Of a stretch of DNA of 64,000 bases, positions 50,538 to 61,153 are shown one piece after another. Position 1 is the first letter of the stretch; each line of letters begins with the position of its first letter. A model generated the notes under the pieces. It did no database searches, was not told the DNA's origin, and worked only from the letters and a program-made list of their open reading frames with translations. The DNA lies in the NCBI RefSeq assembly GCF_900258515.1, contig NZ_LT984884.1:3470499-3534498 (forward strand), in the 5' to 3' direction. Position numbers and translations under genes: made by a program. Source of the DNA: Lentibacillus sp. Marseille-P4043 (GTDB lineage: Bacteria; Bacillota; Bacilli; Bacillales; Amphibacillaceae).

Positions 50538-50544
50538 GGTAAAC

Positions 50545-51540
50545 TTAATACAGCAAATTAATAAAGTCTTCTTTTGTTATTTTTCCAAGATAGTGTGGTA
50601 CATCAACATCAGCTAAGGCTTCTTCGATCGCCTTCCGTTCATGACGAACACCGATTAATTTCTTTTCTACTTCTGATACCTCACCGATACCGAAGAAATC
50701 ACCATAAATTTTACAGTTCTCAATAATGCCCTTTTTGACATCTAAACGGATATCGACCAGCCCAGCAGGAAATTTATGTGAAGCTTGAACGTTAAATGAT
50801 GGTGATTTACCAAAGTTCCAATCCCAATTTTGATAACGTTCTTTGGAAATTTGATAAACATTTTCCCAGTCTTCTTCCGTTAATTCATATCGAGGAACAT
50901 CTTTAACATCTTCTACATCAAAAATGTACCTTAGAATCAGCTCTTTAAATTCATCCATGGTAATTTTTTCATCAAGAAACTCAGAAATATTGGCAACACG
51001 ACTGCGAATCGATTTAATCCCTTTTGACTCAATTTTTTCTTGCTTAACATTTAATGCAGAAACAACATTTTCAATTTCTGAGTCAAGCATTAACGTGCCA
51101 TGGCTGAACATGCGCCCCTTTGTTGAGAACATGGCGTTACCGGAAATTTTACGTCCATCAGCTGCAAGGTCATTTCTCCCTTTTAACTCTGCTGGAACAC
51201 CAATCTTATTCAGTGCTTCTACTACCGGTTGCGTAAATTTTGCAAAGTTTTGGAAGCTATCCCCATCATCTTTTGTAATAAAACTGAAATTCAAATTCCC
51301 TTCATCATGGTAAACTGCTCCACCGCCGGATAAGCGACGAACTACTTTTATACCATTTTCGTCAACATAATTGGTGTTGATTTCTTCAACTGTGTTTTGG
51401 TTTCGACCAATGATAATTGATGGACTATTAATATAAAAGAGTAAATATGTATCTTTTTCCCCGAAGTTTTGCAAAATATATTCCTCTAACGCCAAGTTGA
51501 TACTTGCGTCTGTAATCCCTTTATTGTCGATAAATTTCAT
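50545..51540 (-). CDS. lplJ: Lipoate--protein ligase
   Basis: LplJ activates free lipoate with ATP and attaches it to lipoyl domains. The 331-residue protein has the LplA signatures NTVEEINTNYVDENGIKVVRRLSGGGAVYHDEGNLNFSFI and GRNDLAADGRKISGNAMFSTKGRMFSHGTLML (with the catalytic Lys), plus the C-terminal accessory domain (FNVQASHKFPAGLVDIRLDVKKG). GGGAGGG precedes the ATG. It lies between lcfB and yhfI, as in B. subtilis. Confidence 0.95.
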   Translation of the reverse strand: MKFIDNKGITDASINLALEEYILQNFGEKDTYLLFYINSPSIIIGRNQNTVEEINTNYVDENGIKVVRRLSGGGAVYHDEGNLNFSFITKDDGDSFQNFAKFTQPVVEALNKIGVPAELKGRNDLAADGRKISGNAMFSTKGRMFSHGTLMLDSEIENVVSALNVKQEKIESKGIKSIRSRVANISEFLDEKITMDEFKELILRYIFDVEDVKDVPRYELTEEDWENVYQISKERYQNWDWNFGKSPSFNVQASHKFPAGLVDIRLDVKKGIIENCKIYGDFFGIGEVSEVEKKLIGVRHERKAIEEALADVDVPHYLGKITKEDFINLLY

Positions 51541-51618
51541 TGCTTAAACCCTCCCGCAAATATTTGTCCAAATCTATTGTAATCCAATTTTGACGGGCAA
51601 TCAAAAGATAGATACGCG

Positions 51619-52350
51619 CTATTTTTTCCAAACGAGTCCTTCATCGGCCAACTGGATGGTACCGTTATAATATTGTTTGGCTTCACGTACTAATTCTGTT
51701 ACATCTCCATAGTGTGGCAAATGGCTCAACATCAGTTCACCAACACCAGCTTCATTGGCGATTGTGGCCCCATCCTTGCTATTCATATGACCAGCATTTG
51801 AACCATCTTGATCGGCATAGAAGTTACAATCAGTAATCAACAAATCAGCACCATTGGCAAAATCGCTCCATGCCTCTTTATACGTCGTGTCCGCGGTATA
51901 AACGATTACATTTTCACCATCCGTGATTCGCATACCATAACACGGAACAGGGTGGTCTGTTTTAAAAAATGTAATGGAAAACGGCCCTACCTTAAGCTCT
52001 TTATTTGGATCATAAGCAATGCCTTCCGTACATTCATGTGTTAATGATGCAAATCCTTGCTGATCCTCCATATGCCCATAAATTGGTAAAATCTCCTTTG
52101 CTTCACGCAAATACGACTGGACAAGCCATGCATATTGCAACACACCAATATCTGCTACATGATCATGATGATAATGGGATAACACCACCGCATCAAGATC
52201 CATCACATTTTTGTAATTTTGCAGTTTAGCTAAGGAACCACTTCCAGCATCAATTAATAATGTAAAATCATCTTTTTCCACCATATAAGCGGATGTCGCA
52301 CCATTTGCTGCAGGGTATCCACCCCAAAAACCTAAAACAGTTAATTTCAT
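51619..52350 (-). CDS. yhfI: Metallo-beta-lactamase-fold hydrolase, YhfI-like
   Basis: The 243-residue protein MKLTVLGFWGGYPAANGATS has the metal motif LSHYHHDHVADIGVLQYAW (about 57-75), a further His in FFKTDHPVPCYGMRI, Asp in VYTADTTYKEAW, and GHMNSKDGATIANEAGVGELMLSHL. This is the RNase Z/phosphodiesterase branch of the MBL fold and resembles B. subtilis YhfI. The ATG at 52350 has GAGGTG six bases upstream. The substrate is unknown. Confidence 0.9.
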   Translation of the reverse strand: MKLTVLGFWGGYPAANGATSAYMVEKDDFTLLIDAGSGSLAKLQNYKNVMDLDAVVLSHYHHDHVADIGVLQYAWLVQSYLREAKEILPIYGHMEDQQGFASLTHECTEGIAYDPNKELKVGPFSITFFKTDHPVPCYGMRITDGENVIVYTADTTYKEAWSDFANGADLLITDCNFYADQDGSNAGHMNSKDGATIANEAGVGELMLSHLPHYGDVTELVREAKQYYNGTIQLADEGLVWKK

Positions 52351-52446
52351 TAAAAACACCTCAATTTAAAATTTGTTGTAACACACTATTGACAGCCTGC
52401 ATACTGTTATAATACAATACAGTTACTAATACAAAGGAGGATGAAC

Positions 52447-52575
52447 ATGGAAAACATCGTTGAATTTTATAAAAACTTACCAAAGAAGAAATGCCAACAA
52501 TGTGGTGGCGATATCAACGAAAAGGCAGATTGCTATGGCAACATCTGTGACGAATGTGATCATCCAGCACGCTAG
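52447..52575 (+). CDS. yhfH: YhfH-like zinc-ribbon protein
   Basis: The 42-residue protein MENIVEFYKNLPKKKCQQCG continues GDINEKADCYGNICDECDHPAR. The paired C-x2-C motifs suggest one zinc site. It matches B. subtilis YhfH in sequence and place beside yhfI. AAGGAGG lies six bases before the ATG. Function is unknown. Confidence 0.9.
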   Translation: MENIVEFYKNLPKKKCQQCGGDINEKADCYGNICDECDHPAR

Positions 52576-52647
52576 TATTAAATAATCGCAATAATAAACA
52601 AATCGTGTACGACACACTGTACTATAACATTATAACCATTCCTACTG

Positions 52648-52678
52648 AGCAGCTATCCATTTAGCTGTTTATTTTTTT
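52648..52678 (+). terminator. yhfH terminator
   Basis: AGCAGCTA and TAGCTGT arms around TCCATT, followed by TTATTTTTTTG, 73 bases past the stop. Confidence 0.7.
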
Positions 52679-52864
52679 GTACTAAATTCTTATAAAAACT
52701 CGGCAGTTACCTCGACTTTAACAGATACAGGCTTATTCTTATACTTTAGTCCTATGGAATTTTATACTTTCATTAAAATGTGAAAAATCATACCATTCAT
52801 GCAAATTTTGTATTATACTATTAATTAGGGTATCGAAATAATAGAATTGGAAGGGGAAACGAAT

Positions 52865-54682
52865 ATGACAACAACAACTAGCGCAAAAAGATTGCAACGA
52901 TCTGAAGTTTCGATTGAGCAGACATGGGATTTAAGCGATTTATTTTCATCGGAAAAGACTTGGGAAGACGAATTAACAGCTATCCAATCAGATATTCATA
53001 ACGTTACCAACTACAAGGGCAAATTAGGAACCGATGCTGATACATTGTTTAACGGACTTACAACACTTGAAAACATGGAAAAAAGGATCATACGTGTGGC
53101 AACATATGCTAACTTACGTGCAAGCGCTGATGGATCCAATCCGGAAAATCAAGCTAATTCCGCAAAAGTTTCGTCCATGTTAGCAACAATTGGCGCTGAA
53201 TTATCATTTTTTGATTCCGAATTATTAACGTTACCAAAAGCAACAATTGAACAATTTATGCAGGAAAAAACAGAACTGAAAACATTTGAGAAAAAGTTAA
53301 CGGATTTGCAAGAAAAAAAACCATATACCCTTGCACCCGAAATTGAAGAAACCTTAGCAGCTCTTAGCGAGGTTCATGATGCACCATATATGATTTATCA
53401 ACGCAGCAAATCATCCGATATGGAGTTTGCCTCCATACAGGATGAAGATGGAAACGAACTTCCAATGTCGGCTGCACTTTATGAAGATCGTTATGAATTT
53501 ACCGCTGATACGGGTGTTCGCAGGCAGGCCTACCAATCATTCACCAATACGTTGAATCAATACAAAAATACATATGCAGCAACATATGCTACCGAAGTTA
53601 CAAGGCAAGTAACCATGTCACGGTTACGCGGATATGAATCAGTGACCGATATGCTTTTACACGGGCAACAGGTCACCCAAGAAATGTATCATAACCAGTT
53701 AGATGTCATTCAAAAGGAATTAGCGCCACATATGCGCAAATTCGCCAAATTAAAGCAACAGGATCTTGGTTTGGAAGAAATGCGTTATTGTGATTTAAAG
53801 GCACCACTAGATCCAGAATTTAACCCAAAAACAACTTATGAAGAAGCTACATCGACAATTGTTGAGGCACTAAAAGTCATGGGTCCTGAATATAGCGAAA
53901 TCATAAAAAAAGGTATCAATGATCGTTGGGTCGATCGTTCCGATAACGTTGGAAAAGCGAATGGTGCATTTTGCTCAAGTCCATACGGTGTACATCCATA
54001 TATTTTAGTAACATGGACAGACATGATGCGTGGCACATTTATATTAGCACATGAATTAGGACATGCTGGTCATTTTTACCTTGCCGGGAAAAACCAATCG
54101 CTCGTTAATACACGCCCATCAACTTATTTTGTTGAAGCACCATCAACTTTGAATGAATTACTACTTGCCAATCACTTAATCGAGAAGTCAGATGACAAAC
54201 GGATGAAACGTTGGGTAATCAGCCAGCTACTTGGTACCTACTATCATAATTTTGTTACCCATTTACTAGAAGGAGAGTTTCAACGTCGCATTTATGCTCT
54301 TGCTGAAGCTGGCACACCATTAACTGCAAGTGTTTTATGCCAACAAAAGAAAGAAACAATCGAAAACTTTTGGGGTGATACAGTTAAGGTTGATGAAGGT
54401 GCAGGCTTAACTTGGATGCGCCAGCAACACTATTACATGGGACTGTATCCATACACCTATTCAGCCGGGTTAACTGTTTCTACTGCAATGGCACAGATGA
54501 TTCAAGAGGAAGGAAAACCTGCTGTTGATCGCTGGTTAAACGTTCTAAAATTAGGCGGAACCATGAAACCACTTGATTTAATCAAACAAGCTGGTGTCGA
54601 TATGTCTAAGCCCGATGCAATTAGAAATGCAGTCGCATATGTTGGAAATCTTGTGGATGAATTAGAAAAAAGTTTTGACTGA
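52865..54682 (+). CDS. pepF: Oligoendopeptidase F
   Basis: This cytosolic M3-family zinc peptidase trims peptides of about 6-20 residues. The 605-residue protein has the motif LAHELGHAGHFYLAGKNQ (HExxH), with SYGVHPYILVTW-like CSSPYGVHPYILVTW before it and a late EGAGLTWMRQQHYY. The ATG at 52865 follows GGAAGGGG; the TTG at 52847 is an unlikely alternative. A terminator and the tandem array follow. Confidence 0.95.
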   Translation: MTTTTSAKRLQRSEVSIEQTWDLSDLFSSEKTWEDELTAIQSDIHNVTNYKGKLGTDADTLFNGLTTLENMEKRIIRVATYANLRASADGSNPENQANSAKVSSMLATIGAELSFFDSELLTLPKATIEQFMQEKTELKTFEKKLTDLQEKKPYTLAPEIEETLAALSEVHDAPYMIYQRSKSSDMEFASIQDEDGNELPMSAALYEDRYEFTADTGVRRQAYQSFTNTLNQYKNTYAATYATEVTRQVTMSRLRGYESVTDMLLHGQQVTQEMYHNQLDVIQKELAPHMRKFAKLKQQDLGLEEMRYCDLKAPLDPEFNPKTTYEEATSTIVEALKVMGPEYSEIIKKGINDRWVDRSDNVGKANGAFCSSPYGVHPYILVTWTDMMRGTFILAHELGHAGHFYLAGKNQSLVNTRPSTYFVEAPSTLNELLLANHLIEKSDDKRMKRWVISQLLGTYYHNFVTHLLEGEFQRRIYALAEAGTPLTASVLCQQKKETIENFWGDTVKVDEGAGLTWMRQQHYYMGLYPYTYSAGLTVSTAMAQMIQEEGKPAVDRWLNVLKLGGTMKPLDLIKQAGVDMSKPDAIRNAVAYVGNLVDELEKSFD

Positions 54683-54699
54683 GTAGTAAAATGAAGTTG

Positions 54700-54744
54700 T
54701 CCCATTTAATGAAGGTGATTTCCTTTATTAGGTGGGATTTTTTT
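54700..54744 (+). terminator. pepF terminator
   Basis: TCCCA-tt-TAATGAAGG pairs with CCTTTATTAGGTGGGA with few mismatches around TGATTT, followed by seven T. Confidence 0.8.
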
Positions 54745-54749
54745 GGGGA

Positions 54750-55190
54750 AGATGTTCTTCGGTCATGGGTTGATGTTCCCGCTCTCGGGTTGATGTTTCC
54801 TCGCTCGGGCTGATGTTTCTCCATTCGGGTTGATGTTTTCTCCCTGGGGTCGATGTTTTCTCCCTGGGGTCGATGTTTCTCTGCTCGGGTCGATGTTTCC
54901 TCGCTCGGGTTGATGTTTTCTCCCTGGGGTTGATGTTTCCCTGCTCGGGCTGATGTTTCTCCATTCGGGTTGATGTTTTCTCCCTGGGGTCGATGTTTTC
55001 TCCCTGGGGTTGATGTTTCCTCGCTCGGGCTGATGTTTCTCCATTCGGGTTGATGTTTTCTCCCTGGGGTCGATGTTTTCTCCCTGGGGTTGATGTTTCT
55101 CTGCTCGGGTTGATGTTCCCGCTCTCGGGTTGATGTTTTCTCCGTGGGGTTGATGTTTCCTCGCTCCCGCCGATGTTCCTGCTCTCAGGC
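54750..55190. repeat. Tandem array of a 20-bp unit, about 22 copies
   Basis: From 54771 to 55190 the motif YGATGTTYYY recurs exactly every 20 bases, alternating with a variable ten-base half such as TCCCTGGGGT, TCGCTCGGGC, CCATTCGGGT or CTGCTCGGGT. A degenerate copy starts the array 21 bases earlier. A longer block order (TCGCTCGGGC, CCATTCGGGT, TCCCTGGGGT twice) recurs at 54801, 54941 and 55021. The unit is not a multiple of three and lacks stops, so long minus-strand frames here are artefacts. It lies between convergent pepF and hemY. Confidence 0.95.
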
Positions 55191-55195
55191 AACAT

Positions 55196-55228
55196 AAAAA
55201 AACAGCAGCACCTAAAAAGTGCTGCTGC
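55196..55228 (-). terminator. hemY terminator
   Basis: On the minus strand, CAGCAGCAC and GTGCTGCTG pair around TTTTTAG, followed by TTTTTTTATG, directly after hemY. Confidence 0.9.
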
Positions 55229-55231
55229 CTC

Positions 55232-56629
55232 TTATTTCAAAAATGTTAACACATCTGCAACTGCTTTTTCACCTTGTTCGATACAATCAGGCACACCGAT
55301 ACCTTCATAAGAGCTACCAGTTAAAAATACTCCAGGCAATTGCTCGTTCGCTTGATCACGAATTTCAGCGATTCGTTCTTTATGCCCTACTGTGTACTGT
55401 GGCATTGCATTTTTCCATCTTGAAATAACACTGAACTCAGGTTCTTGCGTTATATTCATTGTTTTGTTCAAATCATTTAGAACAATATCAACGATTTCCT
55501 CATCCGATAAATCTACTACTGACTGATCGTTCGGTCTACCAACATAACAGCGCAATAAAACTTTTCCATCTGGTGTTGATGATGGCCACTTTTTGTGTGT
55601 CCATGTACAGGCAGTAATTCGAAAGTCGCTATTTCGCGATACAACGAATCCAGTTCCATCAATATCTTTCTTAATTGCTGATTTATCAAAAGCTAACGCG
55701 ACATTTGCGACAGAGGTTGCTGGGATATCATTAAATATCTTAAAGAAATCATATTGACTAAACATTTTTGGTACCGTATAATGCGGTGTCGCCATTACAA
55801 CAGCGTCAGCTTTGCATACTTCTCCATTGCTAAGCAACACGTGATAGCCATGATCTTTCTTTTCAATATGATCCACTGCCGTATTCAGTGAAACGATATC
55901 GCCCAACTGTGATTGAAGTTCTTCAATCAATGTCTCAAATCCACCATCAAACGATAAAAACATTCCTTGCTTTTTCTTCTTTTTCTTAGTTGGTTTAGGG
56001 GATGTTTCCCGTAACCCTTTAATCAAGCTACCATACTGTTGCTCCAGCTGATAAAAGTTAGGGAATGTTGCCATCAAACTCATGTCATCTATATCCCCAG
56101 CATAAATACCTGATAATAGTGGTTCAATCACATTCTCTAATAACTCATTCCCAAACCGGTGCCGGAAAAATTGACCAAGTGATTGATCGCCTTGTTCCTT
56201 CCCTTTTGGCAATGTGTAGTCCAAGCTAGCACGCATTTTCCCTTTCCAGGAAAACATTCCAGATAGAAGAAACGGACGGATTTGTGTTGGGATCCCCATA
56301 TTAAAACCGCTTGGCATTTTATGAAGCTTATTCCCTATTAATATATAGGATTGACCTGTTCCATTTCGTACAAGTTTATCACTAATTCCCAGGTTCTCAA
56401 CAAGTTTTACTGCAGGTTTTTTTCGTTCTAAAAACGAGTCTGGACCTTGTTCAATTGTAAAGCCATCACGTCTATATGTTTTAATTTTTCCACCTAATCG
56501 ATGACTTGCTTCTACTAACTTCACATCATATGGTAATTTATTTGCTTCAATTTCTTTTTGCAAATAATAAGCCGCGGTTAACCCTGTAATGCCGCCACCG
56601 ACAATCACGATTTGTTTACGATCGCTCAT
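55232..56629 (-). CDS. hemY: Coproporphyrinogen III oxidase (HemY/CgoX)
   Basis: In Gram-positive bacteria HemY oxidises coproporphyrinogen III to coproporphyrin III in the coproporphyrin-dependent haem route. The 465-residue flavoprotein has [18 protein letters not shown] (FAD) at residues 6-23, [22 protein letters not shown], and a C-terminal [25 protein letters not shown]. It overlaps hemH by four bases. A Lys run ([11 protein letters not shown], about residue 215) is unusual but within a loop. Confidence 0.95.
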   Translation of the reverse strand: MSDRKQIVIVGGGITGLTAAYYLQKEIEANKLPYDVKLVEASHRLGGKIKTYRRDGFTIEQGPDSFLERKKPAVKLVENLGISDKLVRNGTGQSYILIGNKLHKMPSGFNMGIPTQIRPFLLSGMFSWKGKMRASLDYTLPKGKEQGDQSLGQFFRHRFGNELLENVIEPLLSGIYAGDIDDMSLMATFPNFYQLEQQYGSLIKGLRETSPKPTKKKKKKQGMFLSFDGGFETLIEELQSQLGDIVSLNTAVDHIEKKDHGYHVLLSNGEVCKADAVVMATPHYTVPKMFSQYDFFKIFNDIPATSVANVALAFDKSAIKKDIDGTGFVVSRNSDFRITACTWTHKKWPSSTPDGKVLLRCYVGRPNDQSVVDLSDEEIVDIVLNDLNKTMNITQEPEFSVISRWKNAMPQYTVGHKERIAEIRDQANEQLPGVFLTGSSYEGIGVPDCIEQGEKAVADVLTFLK

Positions 56630-57567
56630 TCCGCTTCACTTCTTACTTTTTTCTTCACAACATTAGCTAGTGTATCGATAAATTTCGGATGCGCATTTGG
56701 CATTTCCGGACGATAGTAGTTTGCACCTAATTCTTCACAGACTACTTTGCACTCATAATCATTATCATATAAGACTTCCAAATGATTGGCGATAAATCCT
56801 ACAGGTGCGTAAACAAAAGTACGATACCCTTTTTGTTCGTAAAGTTCTCTTGTTAGATCTTGAACATCTGGTCCAAGCCAAGGATCAGGTGTGTTTCCTT
56901 CACTTTGCCAGCCGATTTCATAATTATTTATCCCTGTACGTTCTGAGATTAATTTAGCTGTTTCTTTTAATTGATCTGGGTATGGATCACCATTTTGTAA
57001 AATTTTCTCTGGTAAGCTATGAGCAGAAACAACCAAAACAGCATTTTCTTTTTGATCTGCTGGCATCTTGTCATAAACAGCATTAATTTGCATTGCCCAA
57101 AAGTCGATAAAGGCAGGTTCGTCATACCAACTTTCCACAGATACAATACTAGGTTTGCCATATTTTTTAGCTGCTTCGTTTGCTCTTGAGTTATATGATT
57201 TAACACTAAAAGTTGAATAATGTGGTGCTAAAACAAGTGATACAGCTTCTTCTATTCCATCGTTTGCCATTTGTTCCACTGCATCTTCAATAAATGGTTC
57301 GATGTGCTTCAATCCAATATATGCATGAAACTCGTATTCTTCCTGGGATTCATTTAATTTTGTTTCCAGCGCCTTTGCTTGATCCTCGGTGATTTTGGCT
57401 AATGGGGAAATACCACCAATTGCTTTATACCGATCTTTTAAATCCTGTAGCATTTCATCCGTTGGTTTTCTTCCGTGACGAATATCGGTATAATATCGTT
57501 CAATATCCTCTTCTTTGTACGGTGTTCCATATGCCATAACTAGTAATCCCATTTTCTTTCTTTCCAT
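56626..57567 (-). CDS. hemH: Coproporphyrin III ferrochelatase
   Basis: HemH/CpfC inserts Fe(II) into coproporphyrin III. The 313-residue protein has [45 protein letters not shown], and [14 protein letters not shown] with the catalytic His, plus [25 protein letters not shown] with Glu. AGGAAGGG precedes the ATG. It lies between hemE and hemY in the usual Bacillus operon. Confidence 0.96.
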   Translation of the reverse strand: MERKKMGLLVMAYGTPYKEEDIERYYTDIRHGRKPTDEMLQDLKDRYKAIGGISPLAKITEDQAKALETKLNESQEEYEFHAYIGLKHIEPFIEDAVEQMANDGIEEAVSLVLAPHYSTFSVKSYNSRANEAAKKYGKPSIVSVESWYDEPAFIDFWAMQINAVYDKMPADQKENAVLVVSAHSLPEKILQNGDPYPDQLKETAKLISERTGINNYEIGWQSEGNTPDPWLGPDVQDLTRELYEQKGYRTFVYAPVGFIANHLEVLYDNDYECKVVCEELGANYYRPEMPNAHPKFIDTLANVVKKKVRSEAE

Positions 57568-57611
57568 TTTCTACACCCTTCCTAATCTATATCCCAACTA
57601 TCCCATATTGG

Positions 57612-58646
57612 TTACACACGTGAGTACGTTTGAATAAGTTTGGTTAACTTTTTCAGTGTTGCTGGTTCAATATCTGGTGTTACACCATGACCTAAGTTAA
57701 AGACATGGCCATTGGCAGTCTTGCCTTCATCTAAAATTGCTTTTGTGCGCTCTTCAATTGTTTGCCAATCAGATAGCAATATTGCTGGATCCAAATTACC
57801 TTGTAAAACCTTGGTAACTCCCATTTGTCTTGCTTCTGTAATGGATGTTCGCCAATCTAATCCAATCACATCAACAGGCAAATCATTCCACTCTAATAGC
57901 AAATGCCTTGCACCTACACCAAATAAAATTAATGGGACATTTTCCTGTTTTAGCTCTGTAAAAATCCGCTGCATCACTGGTTTGATATATTTTCGATAAT
58001 CAGCTGCATTTAGTGCACCTACCCACGAATCAAAAATCTGAATCGCTCTTGCACCTGCGTGGATTTGTGCTTTTACATACGCGATAATCATATCAGCCAA
58101 CTTATCCATCAGCGGAAACCAAACATCAGGGCTTTTATACATAAATGCCTTCGTCTTATTATAATTTTTTGATGGGCCACCTTCAATCATGTAGCTTGCT
58201 AGCGTAAATGGTGCACCACTAAAACCAATTAACGGGACGCTTAGTTGTTCTTCCGTAAGCAAACGAATCGTGTCCAATACATATGGCACATCCGCTTCAG
58301 GGTTGATCGCACCCAATTTTTCGACATCCTGAAAATTTCGGATTGGATTGTGAATAACTGGTCCCACGTTCTTTTTTATCTCGACATCGATACCAATCGC
58401 TGGAAGTGGTGACATGATGTCTTTGTACAAGATAGCCGCATCTGTATGATAATGTTCGACAGGCAGGCGTGTTACATAGGCACATAATTCAGGCTGATGG
58501 GTAATTTCAAATAACGAGTATTTTTCCTTTAGTTCACGGTATTCTTTTTGGGACCTACCAGCTTGCCGCATATACCAGGCCGGTGTATAATCCGTTTTTT
58601 CACCTTGATATGCTCTAATTATCGTGTCATTCATTTGTTTTGACAT
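57612..58646 (-). CDS. hemE: Uroporphyrinogen decarboxylase
   Basis: HemE decarboxylates uroporphyrinogen III to coproporphyrinogen III. The 344-residue protein has the N-terminal signature [11 protein letters not shown], the second motif [18 protein letters not shown], and [13 protein letters not shown]. The ATG at 58646 has AAAGGA eight bases upstream; an in-frame start at 58706 would add a non-conserved extension. It is first of hemE-hemH-hemY. Confidence 0.96.
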   Translation of the reverse strand: MSKQMNDTIIRAYQGEKTDYTPAWYMRQAGRSQKEYRELKEKYSLFEITHQPELCAYVTRLPVEHYHTDAAILYKDIMSPLPAIGIDVEIKKNVGPVIHNPIRNFQDVEKLGAINPEADVPYVLDTIRLLTEEQLSVPLIGFSGAPFTLASYMIEGGPSKNYNKTKAFMYKSPDVWFPLMDKLADMIIAYVKAQIHAGARAIQIFDSWVGALNAADYRKYIKPVMQRIFTELKQENVPLILFGVGARHLLLEWNDLPVDVIGLDWRTSITEARQMGVTKVLQGNLDPAILLSDWQTIEERTKAILDEGKTANGHVFNLGHGVTPDIEPATLKKLTKLIQTYSRV

Positions 58647-58795
58647 TTTATTCATCCTTTTCACATCTTTTGCTTGTAAATGACAGAAATTATTCCAATT
58701 ACACATTGTGACTTATTGAACATCTAGCATTTACTATAGCGATTTCCAATCTTTCTGTATAGCGAAGCACGTTAATTGTCATTAATTTGTCTCAA

Positions 58796-60973
58796 TTATA
58801 AGGTCAGTTCAACTGTGTTCGATTTTTTTCCTTCGACTTTTGTTAGCGGATCATATGGGACCACATAATAACGTTCGGATCGAAGTAAGGACATATTATC
58901 AATAATGAATTCATTCCCATCCTTCACAACTCCGATTCGTTTATCAATCCCTTCCTCATTTTCCTGGTAAATATGGTAAACAACCCGGTCGTCCTCAGCA
59001 TCAGACCACGATAATCTACCTTTCACAAGCGAAAGACCACCAAACGTATAATCTGCCTTAGCAGTAATAGATTCTGGCAAATTAATTGGCCTTGGTACAT
59101 CCTCCACATTGTCCGGTTGCTTAAAAGTTGTTTGTAATGATACTTGCTTATCTAATTCGCTTAATATCTTTTTTGTCAGTTCTGTGGGATATTCACTACC
59201 GCCAGTTAGATAATGATTTGCATCTGACTTATCATATCCCATCCATAATGCACTAACATATTGTGGTGTATACCCAACAAACCAAGCATCTTTATTTTTA
59301 CCTTCAACATATGGGTGTTGCGTCGAACCAGTCTTTCCGGCTAGCGCATTTGCATATTCACCCTTACTTGCCGTTCCATTAGCAACAGTTTCCTGTAAGA
59401 TCTCAGTTATATTCCACGCAACTTGTCTGTTAAATACCGTTTTTCCAGAAGGCTCTGCTTGAAAAATCAAATCATTTTCCTGATTGTAAATTCGGTCAAT
59501 CGAATTCGTTTCGATTATTTTTCCATCATGTGCAAAGGTGCGATAGCTTTTCACCATATCAAGTGGCGTCAAACCCTGTTCCAACCCACCAAGTGCAATA
59601 GCTAAACCATCATCCGGTAGCGTAATATCCATTTTTTCCAAATAATCTTTTGCATACGGTATACCAATTTGATCAAGTAGCCAGACAGCAGGAGCATTTT
59701 TTGATTCAACAAGCGCTTCATATATCGACACCGCTCCATCATATTGATCATCATAATTCGTTGCAGTATACCCGTTACGTTCGATTTTTTGATCGGGTAT
59801 CAAGGAATATGGTTGATAGTTACCTTTCATCATCGCCGGTGCATATACTGCAATTGGCTTCATTGTGGAACCGGGTTGACGTTTAACTGTCACGCGATTA
59901 AGTTCTCCTAATTGATAATCCCTACCACCAATCGCTGCGACAATTTCCCCATTACTTTGATCCATCATGACAAAAGCACCTTGTACACCTGTCGTATTTC
60001 CCGGGAAATAGTCATCGTTTTTAAATTGTTCATAGGCAATTTGTTGGACTGCCTCGTCCATATTCACCACAATTCGATAGCCACCACGCTTTAATTCATT
60101 GATTGACAGTTGATACTCTTCTGCGGCTTCTTTCATTACTAAGTCAACATAGCTGTCAACAGACGGATTTTCTGTTTGTTTTTTCACATTCAAGCCTAAT
60201 GTTTTCCCTTGCTCTTGAACACGTTTCTTCGTTGACATCATACCTGCATCATCCATTGCTTTTAATACGATATTTCTTCGTGTTAATGCCTTTTCTGGAT
60301 GGTCAATCGGGGAATAACCATTCGGCGCTTTTGCCATTCCAGCTAAAAGTGCGCCTTCTGATACAGACAACTCTGTAGCTGGTTTAGAAAAAAACAATTG
60401 TGATGCTGTTTCAATTCCATAGACACCACGACCGAAATACATTTGATTCAAATATAATTCCAGTATTTTTTCTTTTGAAAAATTGCGTTCTAAGTATATT
60501 GCTGCCATGACTTCTTTTGTTTTACGCATCCATGTTTTGTCATTGGATAAGAACAAATTTTTGGACACTTGCTGGGTTATCGTGCTCGCACCTTCAACCT
60601 TACTCATTGCGATAATATCTTTAAATACAGCCCGAAATGCTGATTTAAAATCGACACCAGCATGCTCGTAAAATCTTCTGTCCTCGATAGCGATAAACGC
60701 ATTTTCCACATGATCAGGTACATCTTCAATTGCTATCAAATTTCTGTTTTCATGATATAATGAAGCTATAACTTCCCCTTCTTGTGTCTCAATTGTTGTC
60801 GTCGAATCCAACAGCAAATCTTGTTCATCGACAACTAGGCTTCCACCGAATAAAATAACTAGGTAGCCAAGTAATCCAAAAAATAAAATAAATCCAACAA
60901 TGAAAGTTGGCCACTTTATATGATTCGGTATTGCTTTCAGCCGTTTCATTACCGTGTTATTCTTACTGTTCAT
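58796..60973 (-). CDS. pbpF: Class A penicillin-binding protein (PBP1A/2C type)
   Basis: This bifunctional enzyme polymerises and cross-links peptidoglycan. The 725-residue protein has a cytosolic start, one anchor (about 20-45), and a GT51 transglycosylase (AFIAIEDRRFYEHAGVDFKSAFRAVFKDI, EGASTITQQVSKNLFLS). The transpeptidase has RQPGSTMKPIAVYAP (active Ser in STMK), SKN in VESKNAPAVW and KTG in LAGKTGSTQH. A fibronectin-like C-terminal segment follows. Its place beside hemE and hmoB matches B. subtilis pbpF, where expression is late and forespore-linked. Confidence 0.95.
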   Translation of the reverse strand: MNSKNNTVMKRLKAIPNHIKWPTFIVGFILFFGLLGYLVILFGGSLVVDEQDLLLDSTTTIETQEGEVIASLYHENRNLIAIEDVPDHVENAFIAIEDRRFYEHAGVDFKSAFRAVFKDIIAMSKVEGASTITQQVSKNLFLSNDKTWMRKTKEVMAAIYLERNFSKEKILELYLNQMYFGRGVYGIETASQLFFSKPATELSVSEGALLAGMAKAPNGYSPIDHPEKALTRRNIVLKAMDDAGMMSTKKRVQEQGKTLGLNVKKQTENPSVDSYVDLVMKEAAEEYQLSINELKRGGYRIVVNMDEAVQQIAYEQFKNDDYFPGNTTGVQGAFVMMDQSNGEIVAAIGGRDYQLGELNRVTVKRQPGSTMKPIAVYAPAMMKGNYQPYSLIPDQKIERNGYTATNYDDQYDGAVSIYEALVESKNAPAVWLLDQIGIPYAKDYLEKMDITLPDDGLAIALGGLEQGLTPLDMVKSYRTFAHDGKIIETNSIDRIYNQENDLIFQAEPSGKTVFNRQVAWNITEILQETVANGTASKGEYANALAGKTGSTQHPYVEGKNKDAWFVGYTPQYVSALWMGYDKSDANHYLTGGSEYPTELTKKILSELDKQVSLQTTFKQPDNVEDVPRPINLPESITAKADYTFGGLSLVKGRLSWSDAEDDRVVYHIYQENEEGIDKRIGVVKDGNEFIIDNMSLLRSERYYVVPYDPLTKVEGKKSNTVELTL

Positions 60974-61153
60974 AGTTCACCCCTAAAATGATTGCATCAC
61001 GCAATCGCTTTGTATAGTATACGACATATTTCAACAAACCGAAAGTAATAATACTTACTATTAGATAATAATTATTATAATTATATAGGAGATTAATCAC
61101 CAATTGTAAAGGGTATAATGTGGACGAAACATTTTTTGAGAGGAGAATGTAAC

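Noticed and set aside
54750..55190. Possible CRISPR array
   Set aside because: The unit is 20 bp with no unique spacers of 30 or more bases; the variable halves recur, and no cas genes are present.
54728..55195. Minus-strand 155-residue open frame rich in Arg, Glu and Pro with a 20-residue period
   Set aside because: It is produced by the 20-bp tandem array, which has no stops in several frames; another long frame overlaps it, there is no ribosome binding site and no family resemblance.
60974..61153. Fur box for hmoB
   Set aside because: The AT-rich stretch TAGATAATAATTATTATAATTA is mildly similar, but the match is no better than expected from base composition.
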